NCBI GenBank assembly: GCA_016875475.1
Contig: VGRB01000005.1
Coordinates: forward strand, 1 to 38,156
Source: Deltaproteobacteria bacterium
Lineage (GTDB): Bacteria; Myxococcota_A; UBA9042; DTJE01
Direction of reading: 5' to 3'
DNA: 38,156 bases
Shown: positions 16,001 through 23,697 of the stretch, piece by piece
Position numbering within the stretch: position 1 is the first letter of the stretch
Layout of the letters: every line of letters begins with the position of its first letter
Position numbers and translations under genes: made by a program
Notes under the pieces: generated by a model
Told to the model about the DNA's origin: nothing
The model's database searches: none
Seen by the model: only the letters and a program-made list of their open reading frames with translations

Positions 16001-16677
16001 CCGTCCGCCGGGACGCCGAACACGCGGGCGCAGGCGGCGGGTGCGGCGGCCTTGTCGCACTTGTAGCGGCATTGCGAGTTCACCACGAACAGGACGTCGC
16101 CCTCGTACGGATCGTCGCCATGGACGGCCGGTTTGTCGCAGGAGTACAGGAACTTCGCCGGCTTGTCCTCGCAGACCCAGTTCTGCGGGTCCAGGCCCGC
16201 CAGCTCGGGCCGGTCGGCGCAGTCGTCCGTCCCGTCGGTGCGCTTCACGCACGGGAGCACGCGCTTCTCCACGCATTTCGGGGAGATGTCGTTGTCCATC
16301 AAGGGCGAATACACGAACTTGCCGCGCACGTGCGGCTTGTCCTTCGGGCACACATCCTGGGTCGTGATCGCGAGGCGCAGGTCCACCGGCCCGGCCTCCT
16401 CGATCGCGGACAGGAAGCCGGGGAACTCGGCCGCGAGCTGGTGCCGTTCCGGGCACATCGATGTGGATGCGTCCACCATCCAGAGGACGTCGAGCTTGAA
16501 CGGCCGCGGCTCGGGGTCCGCCGGCACGCACGCGGGATCGGGGGGGCCGTCGAGGACGCCCGGCGTGCCGCCGCCGTCGGGCGCGTCCGCCCCGCCGGAC
16601 GAGCACCCTGCAACCGCCCGGATCGCCGCCAGGATCGCCGCCAGGATCGCGACCGCAGGAACCCGGATCCGCCGCAT
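13057..16677 (-). CDS. Exported vWA / Cys-rich / Kelch-repeat lipoprotein
   Basis: This 1206-residue protein has a signal peptide ending in the lipobox VAGC (Cys25), so it is probably lipid-anchored outside the cytoplasm. A von Willebrand A fold starts at LDVLWMVDASTSM, with MIDAS residues D69-x-S71-x-S73, and resumes later with VLVVLVSDGEDC. A Cys-dense insertion of roughly 200 residues (CDKAAAPAACARVFG, CGRVCSASECHPTC and similar) splits the vWA domain. The C-terminal 450 residues hold Kelch/galactose-oxidase-like blades: VLVTGGF, VLLFGGS, VLVAGGG, VVLVGGD, VLIAGGS, VTLVGGL, VLVVGGT. Such lipoproteins are abundant in Myxococcota; the function is unknown, perhaps adhesion or surface scaffolding. 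GGAGG precedes the ATG. It is divergent from the SNF2 gene. Confidence 0.85.
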   Translation of the reverse strand: MRRIRVPAVAILAAILAAIRAVAGCSSGGADAPDGGGTPGVLDGPPDPACVPADPEPRPFKLDVLWMVDASTSMCPERHQLAAEFPGFLSAIEEAGPVDLRLAITTQDVCPKDKPHVRGKFVYSPLMDNDISPKCVEKRVLPCVKRTDGTDDCADRPELAGLDPQNWVCEDKPAKFLYSCDKPAVHGDDPYEGDVLFVVNSQCRYKCDKAAAPAACARVFGVPADGCPDGCEPPGDCLARCRDYLFDEERCGRVCSASECHPTCTYPGDPAKGYAGANFPRQDFLCTLVCDPAPRCGDVCIADQGKPSYRCLYKGGDYSHAGCLLPPPTASCPPAEEGPKVLDAEAVATWVGKWKEGSWAGDPRWSGLDDDALRRRVAERLFSCMEMVGAHWSPCGGHYQGLRAAWMALDPAGENAGQAREFHRPDATLLVVLVSDGEDCSSTDGAVKAEQYGTCGCLADHDGCLSDGTCGKAPGPLVPTGEAANRLKTLKPDPARVLYAATMGDAVAGTPTSPVPAGEEDRVRRRFRDCKCLPQPTAYSPLTYVCASERGKADLGARYMEVARAFGPNGRTGNICGDGPLTAGAVDLARAAAAASGPSACVPGTLWPDRGLRVYRVGTDGLWHAMAAGGTDGTAGDYDLIEDPGCPAALTTGLHLENAIRLSRALQAGERVGICPATPSVATRATGTLSIRLHRLGEEAGPEVCTAVATAPRPLTGYHEEVARREEQACDELDLPGVPARPDVTVTVLGRTTDSPTPKWIARRRDLAVPRGTTPLDLTLWRVGTSTPIPPPAELTGRAFPSAVRLGDGRVLVTGGFTAATPGDPANVWDHPSDAAFLYDPVTRAFVPVESRMAEGRAAHAAVFVPGPGGGRVLLFGGSRSVRFLKDGAFPLAWDGADSIASYEVFDVATATFAAPARTDGEPDAMRLGRAFASAIPLADGSVLVAGGGTLPVDPDAGYRRCDLWAPWANEGAGGLLPEGPYLSFQRVAPAWAAVAPASLGLSQVVLVGGDRAGTYDVFRQSSRQAQGVLGAFAEGSLGATRYFATATDVGASRVLIAGGSGLAAGSGLGGWKLDPPAGKALRMAYLALEAEMAPVDAPCAARVLHTATAGGEGHSVTLVGGLTDFAGGVATACALDFDPAPAAQVEIPIAAPDLVRVGHAAVLLPDDTVLVVGGTADPRAGVLGGPGAVSVLAPPTIDFDLVPQP
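16621..16650. repeat. 12-bp tandem repeat in the signal-peptide region
   Basis: GATCGCCGCCAG is repeated exactly twice with a partial third copy. Read on the minus strand it encodes the repeated AILAAILAAI of the lipoprotein signal peptide. Because the unit is 12 bp, copy changes would keep the frame and lengthen or shorten the hydrophobic core. Confidence 0.75.
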
Positions 16678-16703
16678 GGCGCCCTCCAGTTCTGCCCCCC
16701 GCC

Positions 16704-16720
16704 GGGAACCCGATGTTCCC
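16704..16720. promoter_or_regulatory. Perfect inverted repeat GGGAAC-N5-GTTCCC
   Basis: It lies in the 123-bp intergenic space between the divergent lipoprotein and SNF2 genes, 27 bp upstream of the lipoprotein ATG. Six perfect base pairs with a 5-bp spacer suit a dimeric repressor operator or a 5'-leader hairpin of the lipoprotein mRNA. The spacing does not match the common LexA box. Confidence 0.4.
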
Positions 16721-16783
16721 CCGTCCCCCCCGTCCCGTCAACCGGGGCAGCCTGGGGGAGCGCGAGCGCCTTCTCGGCCGTTG

Positions 16784-16792
16784 TGGTACGGT
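16784..16792 (+). promoter_or_regulatory. Extended -10 (TGGTACGGT) before the SNF2 gene
   Basis: TG-n-TACGGT ends only 8 nt before the ATG. If used, the transcript would be leaderless or nearly so. No ribosome-site motif lies between it and the start, which fits leaderless initiation. Confidence 0.35.
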
Positions 16793-16800
16793 TCGCGCCC

Positions 16801-19524
16801 ATGGACGCCACGTCACGCGTCGAGATCGTGCTCACGCCCGGCGGTCGCCTCGTGCTGTCGCCCTCGGAGGACGGCGTCCCGCTGGACCCCGCGACGGCCG
16901 GTCCGCTCCTCGCCGCGTTCGCCGACGGCACGGGCCCGGGCCTGCTCAGGCTCGGCGCGGGCGAGGTCGGCACGGCCCTGCCCGCGGTGCTCTCGTACTG
17001 GCGGGAGTTCGCGGCGCGGTACGTGACCGCGGTGTGCTCGGCGCCGGAGGCGGCGGACGGCGGGGAACGCGGGGGGGGGATCCGCGTGCCCGCGCCCGCG
17101 GCGGACGACCTCGCACCGCTCGCGCTCGCCGCGCCGCCGATGCGGGGCGCCGAGTACGTGACCCCCGACCTGCTCGCCGCGCTCTGGCGGCAGATCGACG
17201 GCGCGTTCATGGCCGCGCTCGCGGACTCCGGCAGGAGCGTCACCGAGCTGCTCAAGACCTTCCACCCGGCCTGGAACCTGGTCGGGCGCGTTCACTTCCA
17301 CCTCGCGGAGAACCGGAAGGATCCGGACCGGCCGTTCGCGTTCATGGCGACCTACACGACGCGCCTGTCCGCCCACGCGCGTGCGCAGCACCTGCCGCTC
17401 GGCCAGGCCCTCCGCGAGTACGCGGGCGCGGCGAGCCGCGGGAAGCTCCTGTCGCTGCTGGTGCCGGTCAACAACGCGGCGGAGTCGTGCCCCTGGGTCC
17501 GCGCCATGGTCGAGTCGAACGAGGTCTTCCACCCGCTCCGCTGGACCCCGCGCGAGGCGGTCCGGATGCTCCGGGACGCACCAGCGCTCGAGGCCGCGGG
17601 AGTGGTCGTGCGGATGCCTGCGACGTGGCGCGCGGGCAGGCCGTCGAAGGCGGTCGCGAAGGCCACGATCGGCGGCAATCGGCCGTCGAAGCTGGGCACG
17701 GACGGGGTGCTGGACTTCCATCTCGACGTCGCGATCGACGGCGAGCCGCTGACGGAGGCGGAGGTGCGCGACCTGCTCCGGGCGACGGACGGGCTCGCGC
17801 TCGTCCGCGGCGGTTGGGTCGAGGTCGATCCGGACCGCCTGCAGCGTGCGATCGACCGCCTCCGCGAGGTCGAGCGCGTGGCTCGTGCCGAGGGCCTGAG
17901 CTTCGCGGACGCCATGCGCCTGCTCGCCGGCGCGGGTCCGGACGCCGGGGGGGAGGAGGACGAGGACGGGACCGGGCGGTGGGCCGAGGTCGCGGCCGGG
18001 CCGTGGCTCCGGGAGACGCTCGCCGGGCTCCGCACCCCCGAGGGGCTCTCCGCGGTCGATCCGGGGGCGGCGCTTCGCGGCACGCTCCGGCCGTACCAGC
18101 AGGTCGGCGTCCGGTGGCTCCACCTCGTGTCGCGGCTCGGGCTCGGCGCGTGCCTCGCGGACGACATGGGCCTCGGCAAGACGATCCAGGTGCTCTCGCT
18201 GCTGCTGGTCCGCAAGGCCCGCGGCGAGACCGGCGGCCGCCCGAGCCTGCTCGTCGCGCCCGCCTCGCTGCTCGCGAACTGGGTCGCCGAGGCGGGTCGG
18301 TTCGCCCCGGACCTCCGCTGCCTCGTGGCGCACCCGTCCGCGATGCCGGCCGCGGACCTGAAGTCGCCCAGGGACGGCGTGCTGTCCGGGGCGGACCTCG
18401 TGATCACCTCCTACGGCGCGCTGCTCCGCGTGCCGTGGCTCGCGAGCACGGGCTGGGACCTGATCGCGGCCGACGAGGCCCAGGCGGTCAAGAACCCCGA
18501 TGCGAAGCAGACCCGGGCGCTGAAGAAGCTGTCGGGCCGCGCCCGCCTCGCGCTCACCGGCACGCCGGTCGAGAACCGGCTGTCCGACCTGTGGTCCCTC
18601 TTCGACTTCATCAACCCGGGCCTGCTCGGGTCGGCGCGCGAGTTCACCGCGTTCTCGAAGCGCCTCGCCGACCGGAAGCACAACGCCTACGCGCCGTTGC
18701 GTGACCTCGTGCGGCCGTACGTGCTGCGCCGGATGAAGACGGACAAGGCGGTGATATCCGACCTGCCGGACAAGACCGAGGTCAAGGCCTTCTGCCCGCT
18801 GACGCGCCGCCAGGCCGTGCTGTACGAGCAGGCCGTGCGCGAGCTGGCCGAGCAGCTCGACGGCGCGGACGGCATCCGTCGCAAGGGCGTGGTGCTGGCG
18901 GCCCTGATGCGGTTCAAGCAGGTCTGCAACCACCCGTCCCAGTGGCTCGGGGACGGGGCGTGGGCCGAGGCGGACAGCGGCAAGCTCGCGCGCCTGCGCG
19001 AGATCGCGGAGGTCGTCGCGTCGCGCCAGGAGAAGGTGCTCCTGTTCACGCAGTTCCGGGAGGCCACGGCGCCGCTCGCGGCGTTCCTGGGGGGGGTGTT
19101 CGGGCGGCCGGGGCTCGTGCTGCACGGCGAGACCGCGGTCTCGAAGCGGGCGGACCTCGTGCGCCGGTTCCAGGAGGACGAGTCGGTCCCGTTCTTCGTG
19201 CTGTCGCTGAAGGCGGGCGGGTCCGGCCTGAACCTGACGGCCGCGTCCCACGTGGTCCACTTCGACCGGTGGTGGAACCCCGCGGTCGAGAACCAGGCCA
19301 CCGACCGGGCGTTCCGCATCGGCCAGACCCGCAACGTGCTGGTCCACAAGTTCGTCTGCCGGGGCACGGTCGAGGAGAAGATCGACGCGCTGATCGAGTC
19401 GAAGCGGCAGCTCTCCCGCGACGTGCTGGAGGGTGGGGGCGAGGCGATGCTGACCGAGATGTCCGACGACGAGCTGATGCGGCTGGTCGCGCTCGACGTG
19501 CGGACCGCGATGCAGGAGGCGTGA
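16801..19524 (+). CDS. SNF2-family DEAD/DEAH helicase
   Basis: This 907-residue double-stranded-DNA translocase starts at ATG 16801. The first 400 residues carry the SNF2 helicase-associated region (VVVRMPATWRAGRPSKAVAK and following) found in bacterial SNF2 proteins. The motor has motif I DDMGLGKT (K460), motif II DEAQ (558-561), motif III LTGTPVENR, motif IV LLFTQFRE and motif V/VI GSGLNLTAASHVVH...ATDRAFRIGQ (about 825). The gene is followed 1 nt later by the SWIM zinc-finger gene, a partnership known in bacteria. Together they may remodel or process nucleoprotein complexes; a role in DNA repair or defence is possible but not shown. A G9 run (17071-17079) lies in frame within the linker of the N-terminal region. 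Confidence 0.92.
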   Translation: MDATSRVEIVLTPGGRLVLSPSEDGVPLDPATAGPLLAAFADGTGPGLLRLGAGEVGTALPAVLSYWREFAARYVTAVCSAPEAADGGERGGGIRVPAPAADDLAPLALAAPPMRGAEYVTPDLLAALWRQIDGAFMAALADSGRSVTELLKTFHPAWNLVGRVHFHLAENRKDPDRPFAFMATYTTRLSAHARAQHLPLGQALREYAGAASRGKLLSLLVPVNNAAESCPWVRAMVESNEVFHPLRWTPREAVRMLRDAPALEAAGVVVRMPATWRAGRPSKAVAKATIGGNRPSKLGTDGVLDFHLDVAIDGEPLTEAEVRDLLRATDGLALVRGGWVEVDPDRLQRAIDRLREVERVARAEGLSFADAMRLLAGAGPDAGGEEDEDGTGRWAEVAAGPWLRETLAGLRTPEGLSAVDPGAALRGTLRPYQQVGVRWLHLVSRLGLGACLADDMGLGKTIQVLSLLLVRKARGETGGRPSLLVAPASLLANWVAEAGRFAPDLRCLVAHPSAMPAADLKSPRDGVLSGADLVITSYGALLRVPWLASTGWDLIAADEAQAVKNPDAKQTRALKKLSGRARLALTGTPVENRLSDLWSLFDFINPGLLGSAREFTAFSKRLADRKHNAYAPLRDLVRPYVLRRMKTDKAVISDLPDKTEVKAFCPLTRRQAVLYEQAVRELAEQLDGADGIRRKGVVLAALMRFKQVCNHPSQWLGDGAWAEADSGKLARLREIAEVVASRQEKVLLFTQFREATAPLAAFLGGVFGRPGLVLHGETAVSKRADLVRRFQEDESVPFFVLSLKAGGSGLNLTAASHVVHFDRWWNPAVENQATDRAFRIGQTRNVLVHKFVCRGTVEEKIDALIESKRQLSRDVLEGGGEAMLTEMSDDELMRLVALDVRTAMQEA

Positions 19525-19525
19525 C

Positions 19526-20845
19526 GTGGGACGGTGGGGACGGTACGGACGGGACCGGTACGGGCGGGGGAGCGGCTACGGCGGGTTCGCGCCGTACGTA
19601 CCCGTGGCCGTGCGGCGCGCGAACGCGGCGAAGGAGATGGCGAAGCTCGCGAAGAAGGGCGTCCACGTCTCGCCGGTCGTGATCGAGGGGCGGGCGATCG
19701 CGAGCACCTTCTGGGGCAAGGCGTGGTGCGACAACCTCGAGCGCTACAGCGACTTCGAGAACCGGCTGCCCCGGGGCCGGGCCTACGTGCGCAACGGGTC
19801 GGTGGTCGATCTCCAGATCGGAAAGGGGGTGGTCGGCGCCACGGTCAGCGGGTCGGCTCTGTACACCGTGAAGGTCTCGGTGAAGCCGGTCCCGGCGGCC
19901 CGCTGGAAGGCCCTGTGCGAGGACTGCGGCGGCGCGATCGACTCGGTGATCGAGCTGCTCCGGGGCCGCTTCTCGAAGGCGGTCATGGAGCGCATCTGCC
20001 GGCAGGGCACCGGGCTGTTCCCGTCGCCGTCCGAGATCGAGATGCACTGCTCGTGCCCGGACTGGGCGACGATGTGCAAGCACGTGGCCGCGGTCCTGTA
20101 CGGGATCGGGGCTCGCCTGGATGAAAGCCCGGATCTGCTGTTCCGGCTGCGCGACGTGGACCCGGCGGACCTGATCGCGAACGCGGGCAAGGGCCTGACC
20201 GGCGCGACCGCGGCGCCCGCCTCCGGGAAGGTGCTTGGAGAAGGCGACCTGTCCGCGATCTTCGGCGTCGAGATGGCGGAGGCCGCGCGGCCCTCCCCGG
20301 CGAAGCGCGCCCGCCCGAGCAAACCCGTGCCCGTGCCCCTGCCCGAGCCCGAACCCGAGCCCAGGCCCGCTGCCCGTGCCCGCCCGCCCCGGCAGCCGCC
20401 CCGGATCGACAGGAAGCCGGCCGCGGCAGCGCCCGCAGCGGCCACTCCGGTCGCGCTTCCCAAGCGCACGCCGGTCCGGATGCTCGCCGGGATCCACGCC
20501 GGCCGGACCGGGTTCGTGTCCTGGGCGAACGCCGACGGGAGCGTCCATACCGTGTCCTTCGACGACGGACAGGGGAAGGCCGCGACGCAGGTACGGTCAT
20601 CGAGCTTCGGGGTGAAGTGGGAGCTCGCGCGGAGCGCGGGACCGGCCTCCCCGCTCGCGAAGGGGACCGAGGTGAGGATGACCGCGGGGATCTACCTCGG
20701 CTACTCCGGGCGGGTCGCGTCCGTGACCAACGCCAGGTCGGGCAGGGACGCGCTCTACACGCTCGCGCTCACGGGCCCCGACGGCCGCAAGGCGCGGACC
20801 ACCGTGAAGCACGGCTCCCTCGGACGGGTGTGGACGGTCGCCTGA
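19526..20845 (+). CDS. SWIM zinc-finger protein with C-terminal KOW-like repeats
   Basis: This 439-residue protein starts with GTG, with AGGAGG about 7 nt before it and only 1 nt after the SNF2 stop. The N-terminus is Gly/Arg/Tyr-rich (MGRWGRYGRDRYGRGSGYGG). A conserved SFWGKAWCDNLE-type block is here as TFWGKAWCDNLERYSDF. The SWIM finger is CSC-x6-CKH (C175, C177, C184, H186) and should bind zinc and DNA or protein. A Pro-rich linker (about 260-310) leads to two similar segments, VRMLAGIHAGRTGFVSW and VRMTAGIYLGYSGRVASV, that resemble KOW motifs. That C-terminal pair is unusual for this family. The protein probably guides the SNF2 motor to its substrate. Confidence 0.88.
   Translation: MGRWGRYGRDRYGRGSGYGGFAPYVPVAVRRANAAKEMAKLAKKGVHVSPVVIEGRAIASTFWGKAWCDNLERYSDFENRLPRGRAYVRNGSVVDLQIGKGVVGATVSGSALYTVKVSVKPVPAARWKALCEDCGGAIDSVIELLRGRFSKAVMERICRQGTGLFPSPSEIEMHCSCPDWATMCKHVAAVLYGIGARLDESPDLLFRLRDVDPADLIANAGKGLTGATAAPASGKVLGEGDLSAIFGVEMAEAARPSPAKRARPSKPVPVPLPEPEPEPRPAARARPPRQPPRIDRKPAAAAPAAATPVALPKRTPVRMLAGIHAGRTGFVSWANADGSVHTVSFDDGQGKAATQVRSSSFGVKWELARSAGPASPLAKGTEVRMTAGIYLGYSGRVASVTNARSGRDALYTLALTGPDGRKARTTVKHGSLGRVWTVA
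20324..20390 (+). repeat. Hexanucleotide CCCGNN microsatellite
   Basis: CCCGTG CCCGTG CCCCTG CCCGAG CCCGAA and further degenerate copies encode the PVPVPLPEPEPEP linker of the SWIM protein. The 6-bp period keeps frame, so the linker length may vary between strains. Confidence 0.75.
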
Positions 20846-20951
20846 CGCCCCGGGCGACGCTGCCGCCATCCGTCCGAACCCCCCATACCCGCTTTCCCTT
20901 TTCGGCGATCCAAGGTACAGGATCCGCGGTGTGGTCGCGCGGGAGGACGCC

Positions 20952-23696
20952 ATGCGTGGACGCGGCTTCGTGGCATGGGCGCTCGCCGCGGCGGTGGGGG
21001 CCGGCGCGGCGGGGGCGGCGGGTTGCGCGGACCCGGGCAGGCCGGAGGCGGTGCCGCTCACGCGGCCCGTCACGGACCGGACGTACCTGCGGGACGGGCA
21101 CGGGCGGTACCTGACGGTGCACGGGGTCAACCTGGGCGGAAGCACCAAGGTCCCGATGACCGTGGACGGGCGGCCGATCGGCCCGGGCCAGATGGCCGAG
21201 GTCAACGCGACCGGCGTGCCGAGCTACCTGGGGCGTCCGTTCGTGCTGGCGCGCACCTGCGGCGCGGGCGAGACGGGCACGGCGGACGACCCGTGCTGCC
21301 CCACCGGGCCGGACGGCAAGGCGGACGACGCGTGCGTCCATGCCGCCGCGGACCGCGAGATGAAGGACATCGCGGACGCGGGGTTCAACGTGGTCCGCAT
21401 GCTGGTCAACTGGGAGGGCGCGGAGCCGACCGGCCGCGGGAAGTACGACGACGCGTACATCGCGAGCGTGCGCAAGGCGGTCGAGGCCGCGAACCGGCAC
21501 GGGGTCTATGTCCTCGTCGACATGCACCAGGACAGCTTCTCGCGCCACCTGGTCAGCCAGTACAACGAGTACCCGGAGGCCGCGTGGCCGGGGGCGCAGG
21601 ACGACGCGATCGCGCGCACGATCCTGTCGCTGCTGCCGGGGCCGGACGGGAAGTACACCGACGCGGTCCGCGGCGAGGGCGCGCCGCGGTGGATCGTGGA
21701 GCAGTGCCTCCAGGAGAAGGACCTCGACTCGCCGCACTGGGGCAGGCCGCGGCTGCTGTCCGGGCTGTCGAAGACCGACCCGGGCACGGCGGACTTCCTG
21801 GTCAAGCTCGGAAACCTGCTCGGGAAGCTCCTCGGCGGGGGCGGCGGCGCCCCGGCCATCCCGCCGTGGGTCGCGTACCTGCTCGACCACCTGCCCGAGG
21901 GGAGCCCCCCCGTGTGGGAGACCGTGGACCCGCTCCCGTTCACCAACTGGGGCCTGATGTCGATGACGTCGGTCGACACGGCGCGCGCGTTCGGCTGCCT
22001 GATGGCGCTCGACCCGGTGAGGAAGCTGAACCCGGGCTGGCCGCGGATGAGGGCGCTGGAGTGCCGCGACGGCAGGCACCGGCCGACCGACTTCCGGCGC
22101 TGCGACGCCGGGAAGGTCGAGGTGGTGAAGAAGTGTGACGACCCGGGCGCGTCGGACGCGTACCCCTACAAGCTCGACGGGTGCGCGAAGGTTCGCGAGA
22201 TCAGCGCGACCGAGTGGGTGCAGGACGCCTACGCGACCATGTGGAACCGCGTCGCGCGCGAGGTCGCGGACCTGCCGAACGTGATCGGGTACGACATCAT
22301 CAACGAGCCGAACGGGAACTTCATCGTCCTGACCGCGGACGCGGCCGTGCACGCGCTCGGCGTCGTCGATGCCGCGAAGACCACGCTCCACGACCTGCTC
22401 GGCGCGGAGAACGGCGACCTCGTGTTCGAGCTGCTGACCACGCTCCGCCTGATCCCGGACTTCGCGCCGCCGGTCGGCCCGGACTCGCCGGACCCGTGCG
22501 GCCGCATGGACAAGGCCGCGCGGGTCGCGAAGTGCAAGGCCCCCCCCGCGCTCGGCACGGACTGCGACTCGCTCGACGACGCGGCGCTGCTCAAGCGCTG
22601 CATCGCGATCGACTGGGGCCTCGACAAGCTCGACTTCATGGCGGTCGCCGGGTTCAACGTCGGGTTCGACAGGAACTTCCTGAAGCCCTTCTACGAGAAG
22701 GTCGGCGGCGCGATCCTGGCCGCGGACGCGGACGCGGTGCTCTGGCTCGAGCCGACCATGAACATCTCGATGCTGATCGGCGGCATCGGCGGCATGTGGG
22801 ACGTCGGCATGACGCGGCCCGAGAACCTGCCGCACGTCGTCTGGGCGCCGCACTTCTACGCGGACATCTACCCGTTCCCGGGCTTCAACGTGCGCATGCG
22901 CGACTTCGCGGTCGAGGAGGTCCGCTACCGCGACTACGACGCGGGCCTCGCGGGCGCGGCCACGCTCGCGACATGGAACCTCGGCAACCCCCCCGTCGTG
23001 TTCGGCGAGTTCGGCACGTACTACAGCTTCGGCGGCCACGAGAAGTCCGCCGCGGCCGGGTACGCGGTGTCCCAGCACATCCTGGACAACTACTACGAGG
23101 CGCTCGACCGGCTCGGGCTCGGGCGGATCGTGTGGTGCTACACGTCGGACAACGACGCGCACTACGGGGACCTGTGGAACAAGGAGGACTTCTCGATCCG
23201 CGGGCCCGCGATCCGCGCCGCGAACGGGAGGCTCGTGGACCCGGGGCCCTGGCGCGCCGAGCGCGGGTGGGCGCGGCCGAACGCGCGCGCGGTCGCGGGC
23301 AAGCCGATCTCCCAGCGGTACTGGTCGCCGCTGCACTGGTTCGATCCGTCGTCGGGCCAGGTGCCGCCGGCCGGCGAGTACGAGCTGACCTACGAGCGCA
23401 AGGAGACCGGCGCGCCGACCGAGATCGGCATCCCGTCGCCCCGGAACGGCGAGCGCGTCACGGACGCGGGCGGCGTGCACGTGCCGGCGTGGGAGCCGTA
23501 CCCGGACGGCTTCTACGTGTGGCTGTCCGACGGGTGGGCCGCGTACGACCCGGACCGCCGCATCCTCTACCACTGGCCGAGCGAGGACGAGCCCGGGACG
23601 CTCCACACGGTCCGCATCCGGCCGCCGCTCCCGCGCGACGAGGCGACCGGGTGGCGGTACTTCTTCAAGGGCGGCCACGTCGTGGTGGGAGGGTGA
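20952..23696 (+). CDS. GH5 endoglycoceramidase-like lipoprotein
   Basis: This 914-residue protein starts at ATG 20952, preceded by GGGAGG. A signal peptide ends in the lipobox AAGC (Cys25). GH5 hallmarks are FNVVRMLVNWEGAEP, the YVLVDMHQDSFSR strand, the acid/base region GYDIINEPNG (E452) and the nucleophile region VVFGEFGTYY (E686). The VDMHQD and WEGxEP motifs are typical of the endoglycoceramidase-related GH5 group, which cleaves glycans from lipids. About 234 residues separate the two glutamates, far more than usual, because of a Cys-containing insertion (DPCGRMDKAARVAKC... and following). Another Cys-rich insertion lies near residue 100. A small beta domain (AGEYELTYERKETG) closes the protein. 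It heads the operon with an outer-membrane barrel and a symporter. The exact substrate is unknown. Confidence 0.85.
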   Translation: MRGRGFVAWALAAAVGAGAAGAAGCADPGRPEAVPLTRPVTDRTYLRDGHGRYLTVHGVNLGGSTKVPMTVDGRPIGPGQMAEVNATGVPSYLGRPFVLARTCGAGETGTADDPCCPTGPDGKADDACVHAAADREMKDIADAGFNVVRMLVNWEGAEPTGRGKYDDAYIASVRKAVEAANRHGVYVLVDMHQDSFSRHLVSQYNEYPEAAWPGAQDDAIARTILSLLPGPDGKYTDAVRGEGAPRWIVEQCLQEKDLDSPHWGRPRLLSGLSKTDPGTADFLVKLGNLLGKLLGGGGGAPAIPPWVAYLLDHLPEGSPPVWETVDPLPFTNWGLMSMTSVDTARAFGCLMALDPVRKLNPGWPRMRALECRDGRHRPTDFRRCDAGKVEVVKKCDDPGASDAYPYKLDGCAKVREISATEWVQDAYATMWNRVAREVADLPNVIGYDIINEPNGNFIVLTADAAVHALGVVDAAKTTLHDLLGAENGDLVFELLTTLRLIPDFAPPVGPDSPDPCGRMDKAARVAKCKAPPALGTDCDSLDDAALLKRCIAIDWGLDKLDFMAVAGFNVGFDRNFLKPFYEKVGGAILAADADAVLWLEPTMNISMLIGGIGGMWDVGMTRPENLPHVVWAPHFYADIYPFPGFNVRMRDFAVEEVRYRDYDAGLAGAATLATWNLGNPPVVFGEFGTYYSFGGHEKSAAAGYAVSQHILDNYYEALDRLGLGRIVWCYTSDNDAHYGDLWNKEDFSIRGPAIRAANGRLVDPGPWRAERGWARPNARAVAGKPISQRYWSPLHWFDPSSGQVPPAGEYELTYERKETGAPTEIGIPSPRNGERVTDAGGVHVPAWEPYPDGFYVWLSDGWAAYDPDRRILYHWPSEDEPGTLHTVRIRPPLPRDEATGWRYFFKGGHVVVGG

Positions 23697-23697
23697 C

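Noticed and set aside
16704-16720. LexA/SOS box
   Set aside because: GAAC-N5-GTTC has the wrong spacer for the common GAAC-N4-GTTC box, and the neighbours do not show an SOS link.
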